Positions 25,219 through 33,167 of a DNA stretch of 64,000 bases are shown here, one piece after another; within the stretch, counting starts at the first letter, position 1, and the number at the start of each line of letters is the position of its first letter. Under the pieces are notes generated by a model. It saw only the letters and a program-made list of their open reading frames with translations, searched no databases and was not told where the DNA came from. The DNA comes from Rhizobium sp. L43 (lineage in GTDB: Bacteria > Pseudomonadota > Alphaproteobacteria > Rhizobiales > Rhizobiaceae), in NCBI RefSeq assembly GCF_002531725.1, contig NZ_NWSQ01000013.1, positions 62,001-126,000 on the forward strand. Reading direction: 5' to 3'. A program made the position numbers and the translations under genes.

Positions 25219-25281
25219 TTCCGGTCAGGGAACCAGACGTCGGGTCGACGGCCTGGCTCCATGCATCGAGAGGAGATTCCC

Positions 25282-25971
25282 GTGAGCAACATTCACAACG
25301 ATACCAATCCGGCCTTCTCAGGCCCGACAGGCGGCAGCAGCCTCACCGCACTTTTCGACAGCCGATCGGACGCCGAAACCGCCATCTCCCGTCTGGAGGA
25401 TGCCGGCGTGCCGGTTGCCAGAATAAGGCTGATGCCGGGGTATGAGGCGGATGGAAAAAATGCCGGCGTGATGAGCGATGACCGCAGCGGCTTTTTCGAC
25501 GCGCTAGCAGATTTCTTCTTCCCCGACGAGGATCGTGCGGTCTATGCGGAAGGGCTGCGGCGAGGCGGCTTCCTTGTCCAGGTCAACGATATCGATGACG
25601 CACTCTATGAGACCGTCCACGATATCCTGGAACACGAGGGCAGCATCGACATGGACGAGCGGGCGGATCTGTGGTCGTCGGAAGGCGCATTTCAAGGCGC
25701 GTCAAACACCGGCTTTGCCGGATCGCCTCAGGGCGGCAAAGCCTCGGAAGACCTCGCCGTGTCCGAGAGCGCATTCGAAGGCCGGGATTCGCCTGCGACT
25801 TCCGACGACGCGCGCCCGGTCGCAACCCGCGACACCACGCACGGAAGCGCCAAGGTGCGGGCCTATAGCTTCACCGGCGCCGGCTCGCCATCGAGCGACG
25901 CCGATCGCCAATCGCAGAGCCAGTCGCAAGGTGGAGGCCAACAGAGCCAGAGCTTCCGGCGCGATCACTGA
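25282..25971 (+). CDS. General stress protein 17M-like domain protein
   Basis: This 229-residue soluble protein starts at a GTG with GAGAGGAG just upstream. Residues 25-115 (LTALFDSRSDAETAISRLED, GGFLVQVNDIDDALYETVHDIL) resemble the general stress protein 17M domain, a ferredoxin-like fold. The C-terminal 110 residues are low in complexity and rich in Ser, Gln and Gly. A probable EcfG promoter precedes it. A 126-residue gene follows after 66 bases and is probably co-transcribed. Confidence 0.78.
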   Translation: MSNIHNDTNPAFSGPTGGSSLTALFDSRSDAETAISRLEDAGVPVARIRLMPGYEADGKNAGVMSDDRSGFFDALADFFFPDEDRAVYAEGLRRGGFLVQVNDIDDALYETVHDILEHEGSIDMDERADLWSSEGAFQGASNTGFAGSPQGGKASEDLAVSESAFEGRDSPATSDDARPVATRDTTHGSAKVRAYSFTGAGSPSSDADRQSQSQSQGGGQQSQSFRRDH

Positions 25972-26037
25972 TGTAAACCCTGGCCCAGCCGAAATGCCGG
26001 GCCTCATTTCTCTTGCTCTTCGTTGGAGGACATGTCC

Positions 26038-26418
26038 ATGCAATCATCCATCAACCGGGACGGCGTCCTTCCGCTCGATCCCGATGAACTGGTCGCCGAA
26101 GGCGAACCGCCTTTTGCCGATGCCGCCGCAGAGACCGCGCGTGAAAAGGCCGACCATGATCTGACCGTCCTGCAGCACGAAGTCAGACTGCTTCGCGCCC
26201 GGATCGGCATGCTGCGCGAGGATGCGGAAGCGGCGCTGAAAGCCAAGGCCGCTTCGGTCGACGCAAATGCCCATGTCCAACTCGGCGACTATCCCTGGGC
26301 AAAGCTTGCTGCGGCGATGTGCGCAACCTTCATCGCAACCAGACTGGTTCGACGCCTTCCGTTCGACCTCATGCTTGCCGGATCTGTCGCCCATCTGTCA
26401 CAGGCGAGGCGGCGGTGA
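26038..26418 (+). CDS. Coiled-coil protein with C-terminal membrane helix (126 aa)
   Basis: The first 85 residues are polar and helical (LTVLQHEVRLLRARIGMLRED), followed by one membrane segment (WAKLAAAMCATFIATRL) and a basic end (SQARRR). This resembles ElaB/DUF883-like tail-anchored proteins but is longer and not clearly in that family. GGAGG eight bases before the ATG at 26038 supports the start. It follows the stress-domain gene and probably shares its EcfG promoter. Confidence 0.62.
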   Translation: MQSSINRDGVLPLDPDELVAEGEPPFADAAAETAREKADHDLTVLQHEVRLLRARIGMLREDAEAALKAKAASVDANAHVQLGDYPWAKLAAAMCATFIATRLVRRLPFDLMLAGSVAHLSQARRR

Positions 26419-26485
26419 GAACGCCTTGCAGTCCGAAGCCGCATGCGGCCAGTCCCGACAAGATCCCTCTGCGTCGGCCAAGCGC

Positions 26486-27745
26486 TCATGCCAGCAGCGT
26501 GCCGGCAATTCCTGCCAAGGTCGCGACACCGCCGGCGATCGCGAAACGAACAGCATAAGCATGCTCCCCATGCTCGCTGCAAGAACGGCTTTCGCCAGCA
26601 AATTGGCGAAGGCCGCGACCGCTATGGCGCGGGTGGCCGCATCTGCGGGTACCTGGATGGATGGCAATTTTGCAACGGCAAGCGTTATCGCATCGAGATC
26701 GCCCAGTCCGGTGATGAATGCAAGGGCGATCAGCGACTGAGTTCCGAAGACGATCAAGGTCATTCGCGTCAGGACTGTCACGACGGCGAGAATGAGTGCG
26801 AAGCGCAGCACGACCATCACCTCGAGCGGGTTTCGGGGTGAAAAATCGGTGCTGTCATCCGGGCGTTGCAGCAATGCGGCGAAACCACCTGCTATGGCGA
26901 GGATGGCAGCAGCCGGAGCGAGAGATAGAGCAAGCTCCCTGAAAACGGCTGGTGCAATGGCGCCGCAAATCAAAAGGACGCGGGCAAGAGAAACGGCTCC
27001 CGCAAGCATTGCCCCCGCGGAGAGGAATGGCGAGAGGGCCGGCATCTGCTTCGACTGACGGGCGAAAGAAAGCGTCAAGGCGGTGGAGGAGACGATGCCA
27101 CCGCTGGCCCCGGTCAGCAGTATTCCGGCGCGGGCGCCGCTGAGCTTGATCAGGATATAGCCGGCAAAGGAAACGGCTCCCACCAGGATCGTCAGCATCC
27201 AAAGTTCGAAGGGATTGATTGCCTGCCAGGGATCAATCGCCCTATTGGGAAGAATGGGGAGGATGACGATCGTCATGGTCAGCAGGATCAGGGCGGCCCT
27301 GAGTTCAAGCCAGGTCAATCGGCGAAGAAATCCATGCAATGGCTCCCGCCGCGAGAAGGGCGGTTATCGCCACAGCGCTTGCGGCCGTTATCGTCATATC
27401 CGCCACGACCGCGCCAAAGCCCAGCGCAAAGACCGCCAGGGCCGCAATGGTGCCGGTGGCGCTGTAATCCTCTTTTCGTGCCGCCTGCATGCAGCCGAAA
27501 AGGAGAACCGTGATGCAAAAGAATATAAAGATCGCTGTCGGCAGAATCGGCCCTGTGACAGGCTGCAGGAAACCGCAGAAGCCACCGAGGAAACTTGACA
27601 GGCCATAGGTGCGGATACCGGCTACTCTCTTGCCTGGTGCAGCCTCACGATCCCGCCAGCCGCGCTCGATGCCGACAAGAATGCCGATCGCCAGCGCCAG
27701 ACTGAGGCGCTGGAATGCTTCTGTCGTCATCAATGATGTCATCAT
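26486..27745 (-). pseudogene. MgtC/SapB-DUF4010 membrane protein gene with two frameshifts
   Basis: Three reading segments make one typical protein of about 420 residues. The N-terminal MgtC part (LALAIGILVGIERGWRDRE) lies in the start frame. The DUF4010 part (RLTWLELRAALILLTMT ... GLGDLDAITLAVAKLP) is one frame off. The C terminus (RFAIAGGVATLAGIAGTLLA, stop at 26486) is back in the start frame. One extra base near 27335 and one missing base near 26545 account for this, and the total length (1260) is a multiple of three. The start (27745) overlaps the PAS gene stop as TGATG, so the two form one unit. Transport function is not established. Confidence 0.78.
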
Positions 27746-28290
27746 CAATGAATCTGCGCGAAGTCCGAAGGCATCGGCTTGGGAAGCTCTTTGAGAATTG
27801 CCTCAAGCGCATCGGCCGTAGCCTGCAGGCCGGATGACTGCGCAATTTTCAGGGCCTCACGGCAGTGAGCAGACAATTGGTCCTGGTGGTCCTGCTGGTG
27901 GTCCTGCCGGACGTGATCATTCGTCGGGAATACGATGCCGGCATATTGCGACGGGTTTCCGGCCTCATCCCTGAAGCACCGGCCGAAGGCAGCCACGGTG
28001 ATCATTTGCCCGCTTCGATCGAATACCCGGTAATCATGGCGGTACGGATTTCCGGTGATCACCGATTCTGAAATCGCCTTGGCCACGGATGGCTTGTCGT
28101 CCGGGTGAATCCGGTGGAGATATCTGATGACCGGCAGCCCTGCGATGGTCTCTTCCGGATCAAGCCCAAAGAGATTTGCCAGCGCCGAATCCGCATAAAC
28201 CGTGTCGGTCGCCAACACCCAGGTAAAGATGCCAGCCTCTTCGGCAAGAGAAAATTCAGAGGTTCCAAAAGCTCCGTTGACAGGCTTCAT
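27745..28290 (-). CDS. PAS-domain protein
   Basis: This 181-residue protein carries one PAS_3-type domain at about residues 15-120 (FTWVLATDTVYADSALANLF, IHPDDKPSVAKAISESVITG, DYRVFDRSGQMITVAAFGRCF) and a helical tail with a His/Gln/Asp-rich patch (DHQQDHQDQ). It has no output domain, so it may sense through protein contact. GGGGGTGG precedes the ATG at 28290. It overlaps the start of the broken MgtC gene. Confidence 0.82.
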   Translation of the reverse strand: MKPVNGAFGTSEFSLAEEAGIFTWVLATDTVYADSALANLFGLDPEETIAGLPVIRYLHRIHPDDKPSVAKAISESVITGNPYRHDYRVFDRSGQMITVAAFGRCFRDEAGNPSQYAGIVFPTNDHVRQDHQQDHQDQLSAHCREALKIAQSSGLQATADALEAILKELPKPMPSDFAQIH

Positions 28291-28614
28291 TCGCCACCCC
28301 CGGTCTGCGCGCCAATGCCGCCGGTTGATTATATCATCCCGGCCCTCGAAAGAATACGACACGCTCGATCAATGACAGGGCGGTCGACCATTTCGCCCTC
28401 GATTTTAGCGGCGTTTCCATCGGACGCAACTGCAAGGACATTGCAAGCTGAAGCTAATTCTCTCTTCGCGTGTTGGGTGTTCTGTCAACGCATGTCGTTG
28501 TCGCAAACCGCCGCACAGTTTTCCGCGACCCGGTCGGCGGCATCGATACACGCTTGGAGCTGCCGCCGCCGCGAAGTAGTGTTTCAGAAAATCCACATAA
28601 AGTTCGGGGGCACC
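28291..28614. other. Spacer with a diverged copy of the intergenic repeat
   Basis: No gene is recognised in these 324 bases. Positions 28490-28530 (GCATGTCGTTGTCGCAAACC and on) align with the hairpin core at 20163-20205, with roughly eight differences over 41 bases, and have lost the closing GACATGC arm. Confidence 0.55.
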
Positions 28615-29294
28615 ATGGATTTTCTGAACGTTGCGGCGATCGTTTTCTTCCTTCTCGTCTGGGTGGCTGTCGAGCCTTTGATTGGCCGAGGAGGAACGAC
28701 AGTCTTTCCGTCGATATGGTGCGCGTTCGCGCAGCCTGGATGCGGGAGGTTCTGACGCGCGACAACAACTTCATCGGCGACGCCGCGATCCTCGGGCATA
28801 CGATCAATTCGGCATCCTTCTTCGGCTCGGCCAACCTCATCGTCATCGTCGGGCTGAGCGGCGCGCTGTTCATGGAACCGAACTATGGATCGGGTGGGCT
28901 GATCGCGATGTTCGCGGCTCAGGATCCCGCATGGTTTTTCCAGTGCAAGGTCCTGCTGATCATGGCGACGCTGCTGCGGGGACTATCCGATTTCATTTGG
29001 GCGGTGCGGCAGATCAACTATTGTCTGGCGGCGATCGGGGCCAGCCCCTCCCGCGACGAAGACAGGGACATCGCCGGCTGGACGAACGCGCTCACCCTGG
29101 TCTTGAACCCTGCGCTTCGTTCGTTCAGCGTCGGCGTCCGATCCTACTACTTCACCGTCGCCGCCGCCTTCTGGTTCATCGGGCCAATCCCGTTCATTGT
29201 TGCGACCATCCTCAGCGTCGGCGTGTTGATCTGGCGCCAGTCCTGGTCGGATGCGGCAAAGGGGATCATGGCGATACGCAAGCTGCTCGACTAA
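28615..29294 (+). pseudogene. DUF599-family membrane protein gene with a frameshift
   Basis: The first 30 residues (MDFLNVAAIVFFLLVWVAVE) are in one frame and the remaining 200 (LSVDMVRVRAAWMREVLTRD ... SYYFTVAAAFWFIGPIPFIV) are one frame off. They join near 28703, where one added base in GTCTTTCC restores a continuous protein of about 226 residues. The joined product has four membrane helices and matches the DUF599 family, of unknown function. GGGGG precedes the ATG. As it stands the N-terminal frame ends early. Confidence 0.78.
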
Positions 29295-29415
29295 GAATCG
29301 ATGCCCGCGGCGCGGCGCAAGGTGATAGTTTGAGAGACCTGCGGTCGAGCACGTTGCGAAGGTCCGGCCCTCGAACGACAACAGACAGAAGCGGTAATCT
29401 CACGGGCGGTGGCCG

Positions 29416-30330
29416 ATGGATCGTCTTGAAGCGATGCGCATATTGCTGGCGGTCGTCGACGCCGGGAGCATCTCAGCCGGCAGCAGGAAGCTGAACGCGC
29501 CATTGCCCAGCGTCAGCCGCAAGGTGGCCGAGCTTGAGCGACATCTTGGGGCGAACCTCATCGTCCGCACCAGCCGCAATCTTCAGCTGACCGACGCCGG
29601 ACGCGATTATGTCGACGCCGCCCGCAAGATCATGGCGGATCTCGATGAGGCCGAGCGGAGGGCCTCCGGGGAATACCAGACGCCCCGAGGCGTGCTGACG
29701 ATCACGATGCCGGTCGAATACGGGAGCCGGTACGTTCTTCCTCTCGCGCTGAGCTTCATGGAGAAATACCCGGAGGTGTCGGTGAATCTTCTGTCGCTCG
29801 ACCGCACGGTCGATCTCGTGTCCGAGCAGGTGGATATCGCGATCCGTCTCGGCGACCTCGCCGACAGTTCCCTGCATGCCGCCAAGCTCGGCGAATTCCG
29901 GCTGTTGACCTGCGCGAGCCCCGCTTATGTCGAGCGGCATGGTATGCCCGAGCACCCCGTCGATCTCATCGAGCGCGACGGGATCATCTTCAACAAGCGG
30001 ACATTCTTCTGGACATTCGACGTCGACGGCACGCCGATGGAGGCGGTGCCGCGTAACCGGTTGGAAGTGAATACCGCGGCAAACTGTGTTGCGGCGGCTG
30101 TCGGCGGCGCGGGGATCGCGCGGCTGTTCGACTATCAGGTTTCGGACGAATTGGCGTCCGGCGCGCTCATCCCCATCTTGCGCGATTTCGACGGCGCGCC
30201 GCAGCCCATTCATATCGTATACGCGCGCCAGGGGCTGCTGGCCTTGAAGGTGCGGGCTTTCGTCGATTGGACTCTGCCGCGGTTGCGGGCGCAACAAAAT
30301 TACAAAGATGTTCTAACATTATCTGAATGA
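29416..30330 (+). CDS. LysR-type transcriptional regulator
   Basis: This 304-residue regulator has a winged helix at residues 1-60 (MDRLEAMRILLAVVDAGSIS, LPSVSRKVAELERHLGANLI) and a substrate-binding domain from about 90 (RGVLTITMPVEYGSRYVLPL). It is of the DNA-binding type that often controls adjacent oxidoreductase or hydrolase genes. Its end overlaps the end of the convergent alpha/beta-hydrolase gene by 12 bases. Confidence 0.9.
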   Translation: MDRLEAMRILLAVVDAGSISAGSRKLNAPLPSVSRKVAELERHLGANLIVRTSRNLQLTDAGRDYVDAARKIMADLDEAERRASGEYQTPRGVLTITMPVEYGSRYVLPLALSFMEKYPEVSVNLLSLDRTVDLVSEQVDIAIRLGDLADSSLHAAKLGEFRLLTCASPAYVERHGMPEHPVDLIERDGIIFNKRTFFWTFDVDGTPMEAVPRNRLEVNTAANCVAAAVGGAGIARLFDYQVSDELASGALIPILRDFDGAPQPIHIVYARQGLLALKVRAFVDWTLPRLRAQQNYKDVLTLSE

Positions 30331-31269
30331 TGCGCAGATTTCTTTAACCGTTTGATTCGGATTCTGGAGGTGCGGAAAGTGCCCGATGCCCAGGAGGATA
30401 TCGACCTTTGCACCGATCTTGCCGGCGAACTCGATGCCCATCCCGCTTCTGATGTAGATATCCTTCTCACCCCAGATCACCTTCACGGGCGTCTTCAGCC
30501 GGTGGAGGTTGGCCTCGAGGAAGTTCTGGTCATGGGTGAAATTCGCGTAGTATTGGGCGAAGGCATCCGCCGACGTGACGCCGTCGAGGCGCCAGGAGCG
30601 GGCCATGTCTTGCTGGACGTCGGTCGGTAGATCGAATTGCTCGGCAGGCGAGAGGCCGCGCCTGTGCACGTTCTCAAGGATCTCGTCGCTGGTCTTGTTC
30701 ATGTAGGCGCCTGTCGGCGAGGCGGTGGGCTCGGCTTTGAGATTCTGCAGGTTTTCCCACATATGTTGCGGCCGGTCGAACGGCGCAAAGTCTCCGACGA
30801 TGATCCGCCTGGCTATCGTCGGCTCATCGAGAGCAAGCAGCAGAACGGGGAGGGCGGCGATATCGGTCGCATAGATCACGAGGTTCGACCGATCGATGCC
30901 TGCCCGCTCGATATAGGCTTTCAACACCTGGGCATAGGCCCTCGGTGCATAGGAAAAGCGTTCCGAAACCGGGCGCGACGACTGCCCGTAGCCCGGCCAA
31001 TCGAAGGCATGGACGTCGTAGTCGCGCGCAAGCGTCGTCGCGATGTCTTTCCAGACCGTCAGCGTTTCCGGAAACCCATGCAGGAAAAGCACGGTGCCTT
31101 TTGGCGCCGGGGCTCGGACAATCATCCTTCTCAGCGTCAGGATATCGTCGATCTCGATGAAGTCGACAGCGTCGTGCGCGGTTTCTCCGGACGCGACGGT
31201 TTCAGACGTGTGGGAAGAGGGAGTTGCTGCGACCGATGCAGCCGTATTTGCGATTTTGCCCTTAGACAT
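30319..31269 (-). CDS. Alpha/beta hydrolase, epoxide-hydrolase/dehalogenase type
   Basis: This 316-residue protein has an alpha/beta-hydrolase fold with the oxyanion motif LFLHGFPETLTVWKD and the nucleophile elbow VIYATDIAALP, where the nucleophile position is Asp, as in epoxide hydrolases and haloalkane dehalogenases rather than esterases. The catalytic His is in LLGIGHFPHLQNP. The first 35 residues are Ser/Thr/Ala-rich and unlike a classical signal peptide. The substrate is unknown. It is divergent from the epoxide-hydrolase gene at 31697. Confidence 0.85.
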   Translation of the reverse strand: MSKGKIANTAASVAATPSSHTSETVASGETAHDAVDFIEIDDILTLRRMIVRAPAPKGTVLFLHGFPETLTVWKDIATTLARDYDVHAFDWPGYGQSSRPVSERFSYAPRAYAQVLKAYIERAGIDRSNLVIYATDIAALPVLLLALDEPTIARRIIVGDFAPFDRPQHMWENLQNLKAEPTASPTGAYMNKTSDEILENVHRRGLSPAEQFDLPTDVQQDMARSWRLDGVTSADAFAQYYANFTHDQNFLEANLHRLKTPVKVIWGEKDIYIRSGMGIEFAGKIGAKVDILLGIGHFPHLQNPNQTVKEICASFR

Positions 31270-31359
31270 AGGATGTCCTTTCCTGAATGGCGCTCAGCCA
31301 AAGCCGGCTGTCTCCCGACATAATTGAGCACGGCGTCGGTGCGCAGTAGCCGGAGAAAG

Positions 31360-31438
31360 TGAGAGGCATCCTCTCGACGGCGGTAGCGCTGCAACGCGGC
31401 TGCCCAAGGCTGACATTCGCACGAGAGGGTGCCTCTCA
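31360..31438. repeat. Pair of inverted 17-bp sites between divergent hydrolase genes
   Basis: TGAGAGGCATCCTCTCG (31360-31376) and CGAGAGGGTGCCTCTCA (31422-31438) are inverted copies with a single mismatch, and each arm is itself nearly palindromic (GAGAGG...CCTCTC). Their centres are 62 bases apart, about six helical turns. They stand in the 427-base spacer between two divergent hydrolase genes, so a pair of operators is a better fit than a terminator. The rest of the spacer shows no gene. Confidence 0.7.
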
Positions 31439-31696
31439 TTTTTCCGGGGTGCCGGCCAGCTGTCGTCCGCGACAAAATTAGGAAGAACTGATAGTCATCG
31501 AATGCAGGCACGAGGCGCGCGAACCGATCAGGTTCAACGCCCGTCAGTCGCTCTTCATCCTGACGGCGCGGCGCACGCGGCAAGGAATGTCGGCGAGGGC
31601 AGGGCGTCCGAAGGGGCGACCTATGTGGTTCACCTGGGGCTTCTCCTTGTCGAAAATCTGTCCGTTGACCCTCGATGTCATGAAAGGACACGTGTC

Positions 31697-33019
31697 ATGG
31701 CACTGACCTCTTTGAAACATAGCCACGCCTTGAAGCTCGGGCATATGTCACGACGCTCACTGCTGTTGTGGGTTGCGGCGGCCGGCATGTCTGCCGCTCT
31801 TCCACGCACATCCGACGCCGCTGATGTCGTCGGCGCCGCATCCGAGGAGATCCGGCCGTTCAAGGTTGAGGTCTCCGAGGCGGCGCTGGCAGATCTCAGG
31901 CGGCGTCTTGCCGAGACCCGGTGGCCCGACGGCGAAACCGTCATGGATCGTTCGCAGGGTGTCCAGCCTGACAGGTTGAAGGAACTGGTGCGCTATTGGC
32001 AGTCGTCCTACGACTGGCGGAAGGCGGAGAGCAGGCTGAACAGTTTTCCGCAGTTTCTCACCAATATCGATGGACTGGACATCCATTTCATCCATGTTCG
32101 TTCGCGCCATCAAAACGCGCTGCCGCTGATCATGACCCATGGCTGGCCAGGTTCGGTATTCGAGCTGCTTGATGTCGTCGGGCCGCTCACGGACCCGACG
32201 GCGCATGGCGGCACGGCTGACGATGCCTTCCACCTGGTGATCCCGTCGATCCCGGGATTCGGTTTCTCCGGGAAACCGTCGGCAACGGGCTGGAACCCGC
32301 AGCGGATAGCGGCTGCCTGGGATGTGCTGATGAAGCGGCTCGACTATGAGAGCTATGTCGCGCAGGGCGGCGACTGGGGCGCGATCATCAGTGACGCCCT
32401 GGGTCGCCAGGCGCCCGATGGACTGCTCGCGATCCATGTCAACAGGATCGAGCGGGCCACGACGCTCCCATCGGACGCAGCCCAGGCTCTTAAAAACGGA
32501 GGGCCGGCTCCCGATAGCCTATCTGCGGATGAGAAGGTCGTCTTCGATGAGGCGCGGGATTTCCTCAACAACGGCTTCGGCTACGCCGCGATCATGAGCA
32601 CGCGGCCGGAGACGGTCGGTTACGGCATTGCGGATTCTCCGGTCGGTCTTGCCGCCTGGCTTTACGACAAGATCGCCGACTGGGTGTTCACTTCAGGTGA
32701 TCCCGTACAGGCGCTTGGTAAGGATGCCATCCTCGACAACATCACGCTGTACTGGCTGACGAATACCGGCCCCTCGAGTGGCCGTATCTATTGGGAAAAC
32801 GCCATGTCCGGCGCCACGCTCACCGCCGTCAAAGTACCGGTCGCCGTGACAATATTCCCCGGAGAGGTCTACAAGCCGCCAAAGCCCTGGCTGTCCAAAG
32901 CCTATCCCAAGCTCATCTACTACAACCGCGTCTCCAAGGGCGGCCACTTCGCGGCCTGGGAGGAGCCGGAACTCTTCAGTCAGGAGATCAGGGCAGGGTT
33001 CAAGTCGGTGCGGTCATGA
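31697..33019 (+). CDS. Secreted epoxide hydrolase (EHN-domain family)
   Basis: This 440-residue protein has a Tat-like signal region (SRRSLLLWVAAAGMSAAL, ending near TSDAAD), the epoxide-hydrolase N-terminal domain (IRPFKVEVSEAALADLRRRL, TRWPD) and a hydrolase core with MTHGWPGSVFELLDVVGPL and the nucleophile motif QGGDWGAIISDALG (Asp). It hydrolyses epoxides to diols, probably in the periplasm. AAGGA supports the ATG at 31697; a start at 31745 would place the twin Arg directly at the N terminus. Confidence 0.9.
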   Translation: MALTSLKHSHALKLGHMSRRSLLLWVAAAGMSAALPRTSDAADVVGAASEEIRPFKVEVSEAALADLRRRLAETRWPDGETVMDRSQGVQPDRLKELVRYWQSSYDWRKAESRLNSFPQFLTNIDGLDIHFIHVRSRHQNALPLIMTHGWPGSVFELLDVVGPLTDPTAHGGTADDAFHLVIPSIPGFGFSGKPSATGWNPQRIAAAWDVLMKRLDYESYVAQGGDWGAIISDALGRQAPDGLLAIHVNRIERATTLPSDAAQALKNGGPAPDSLSADEKVVFDEARDFLNNGFGYAAIMSTRPETVGYGIADSPVGLAAWLYDKIADWVFTSGDPVQALGKDAILDNITLYWLTNTGPSSGRIYWENAMSGATLTAVKVPVAVTIFPGEVYKPPKPWLSKAYPKLIYYNRVSKGGHFAAWEEPELFSQEIRAGFKSVRS

Positions 33020-33167
33020 GCAACCGCAGATTTGCGCATGGGCAGAGTCGGGTTTACATCCGCCGAACAGGTTCGTCGATTGACGTTGATGGTGCAACGC
33101 TTCACAAAGTCCGAAGTTTCCATCAACCAAGCAGAAGCGACGACAACTTCGCGGGGATCACGGCTAC

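Noticed and set aside
26486..27745. Programmed frameshifting in the MgtC/DUF4010 gene
   Set aside because: Neither junction has a slippery heptamer or a clear stimulatory structure, and two separate shifts would be needed.
31137..31691. 184-residue minus-strand frame in the hydrolase spacer
   Set aside because: Arg/Pro/His-rich translation without homology; it overlaps the start of the real hydrolase gene in another frame and covers the twin inverted repeats.
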